Shown here: piece after piece, positions 63,795-64,000 of the stretch
How positions within the stretch are numbered: the stretch's first letter is position 1
Layout of the letters: each line of letters starts with the position of its first letter
DNA from: Flavobacterium akiainvivens
GTDB taxonomy: Bacteria > Bacteroidota > Bacteroidia > Flavobacteriales > Flavobacteriaceae
Assembly: GCF_001278115.1 (NCBI RefSeq)
Contig: NZ_LIYD01000005.1
Location: 1,122,551-1,186,550 of the forward strand
Direction: 5' to 3'
DNA: 64,000 nt
Program-made: the position numbers and the translations under genes
Notes under the pieces: model-generated
What the model saw: only the letters and a program-made list of their open reading frames with translations
Databases searched by the model: none
Told to the model about the DNA's origin: nothing

Positions 63795-63810
63795 TCCATT
63801 TCAGATTTTA

Positions 63811-63979
63811 GATTTCAGATTGAACTTCACTCAGGAATAAATTAGAATGAACTTCACTCATGCTTAAAAATATCAAGGCCATCCGAAAGGATGGTCTTTT
63901 TTTATTTGCTTCATAAAAAATTAAAAATCAATAATTTAATACCTTAAATAGAAGTTTGGGTGAAGTTCAATCTGAAATC
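63811..63979. repeat. Inverted repeat flanking a terminator after the yebC-like gene
   Basis: GATTTCAGATTGAACTTCA (63811-63829) and its exact reverse complement (63961-63979) are 131 bases apart, and the outer flanks continue as imperfect complements. The unit GAACTTCACTCA is also repeated directly at 63822 and 63849. No gene is seen between the arms. Confidence 0.75.
63875..63904 (+). terminator. Rho-independent terminator
   Basis: AAGGCCATCC and GGATGGTCTT pair around a GAAA tetraloop, followed by seven T. It lies 80 bases after the yebC-like gene, inside the inverted repeat. Confidence 0.85.
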
Positions 63980-64000
63980 TGAAATCAAAAATCTTAAATT

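Overview
The window reads as chromosomal DNA of a Flavobacteriaceae bacterium, most likely Flavobacterium or a close relative. The evidence is a SusC/SusD pair behind an ECF sigma/FecR switch, a YtxJ-type bacillithiol-linked protein, a RimK fused to a protease-like domain, and -7 promoter boxes of the Bacteroidetes type (TAnnTTTG, several with an upstream TTG) instead of sigma-70 -10/-35 boxes. Base composition is moderate, with AT-rich intergenic gaps. I see no rRNA, tRNA, CRISPR array, insertion sequence or prophage. Almost everything is ordinary core or envelope genome. The interest lies in small regulatory structures, several families of short palindromic repeats, and a few proteins with odd active sites.

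Layout. 1-9.2 kb: end of argH, a coupled pair of unknown genes, ytxJ divergent from clpB, tandem paralogous lipoproteins, a SRPBCC protein and an aldose epimerase. 9.2-16.2 kb: an ABC ATPase with its membrane partner, a VF530 protein, smpB, a secreted glycosidase-like protein, pcm and a Gfo/Idh dehydrogenase. 16.3-25.7 kb: an SDR, corA with a DUF1003 protein, hutI, a coiled-coil protein, a formimidoylglutamase-like protein that lacks three of six metal ligands, an ABC-F ATPase and a thioredoxin-like lipoprotein. 25.8-34.1 kb: ECF sigma, FecR, STN-containing SusC, SusD and a calcineurin-like phosphoesterase, one cell-surface-signalled uptake locus. 34.1-42.4 kb: LLM oxidoreductase and msrA, DUF2200, an ArsR/SRPBCC operon with a clear double operator, a glycosyltransferase overlapping a GH1 glucosidase, two candidate small RNAs, a pentapeptide-repeat protein and the RimK fusion.

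42.4-53.4 kb: a dense cluster of REP-like palindromes, then a long co-directional run of envelope proteins (TPR, secreted proteins, M23 peptidase-like lipoprotein, paired membrane proteins, GNAT, lipoprotein, MmcQ/YjbR, acyltransferase), followed by hutH and nnrDE on the other strand. 53.4-58.6 kb: the threonine operon thrA-thrB-thrC, preceded by a 33-codon leader peptide rich in Ile and Thr codons and a downstream hairpin, which I read as an attenuator. 58.6-64 kb: a small membrane protein, an AT-rich orphan P-loop protein, gcvT, a C-terminal processing protease and a YebC/PmpR regulator.

Histidine-degradation genes are dispersed: hutI and the hutG-like gene lie at 19-22 kb, hutH at 50-52 kb, and hutU is not in the window. 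The intergenic spaces carry at least five distinct families of short inverted repeats, several placed at operon ends or between convergent genes. One family sits between the threonine leader and thrA, another between thrA and thrB.
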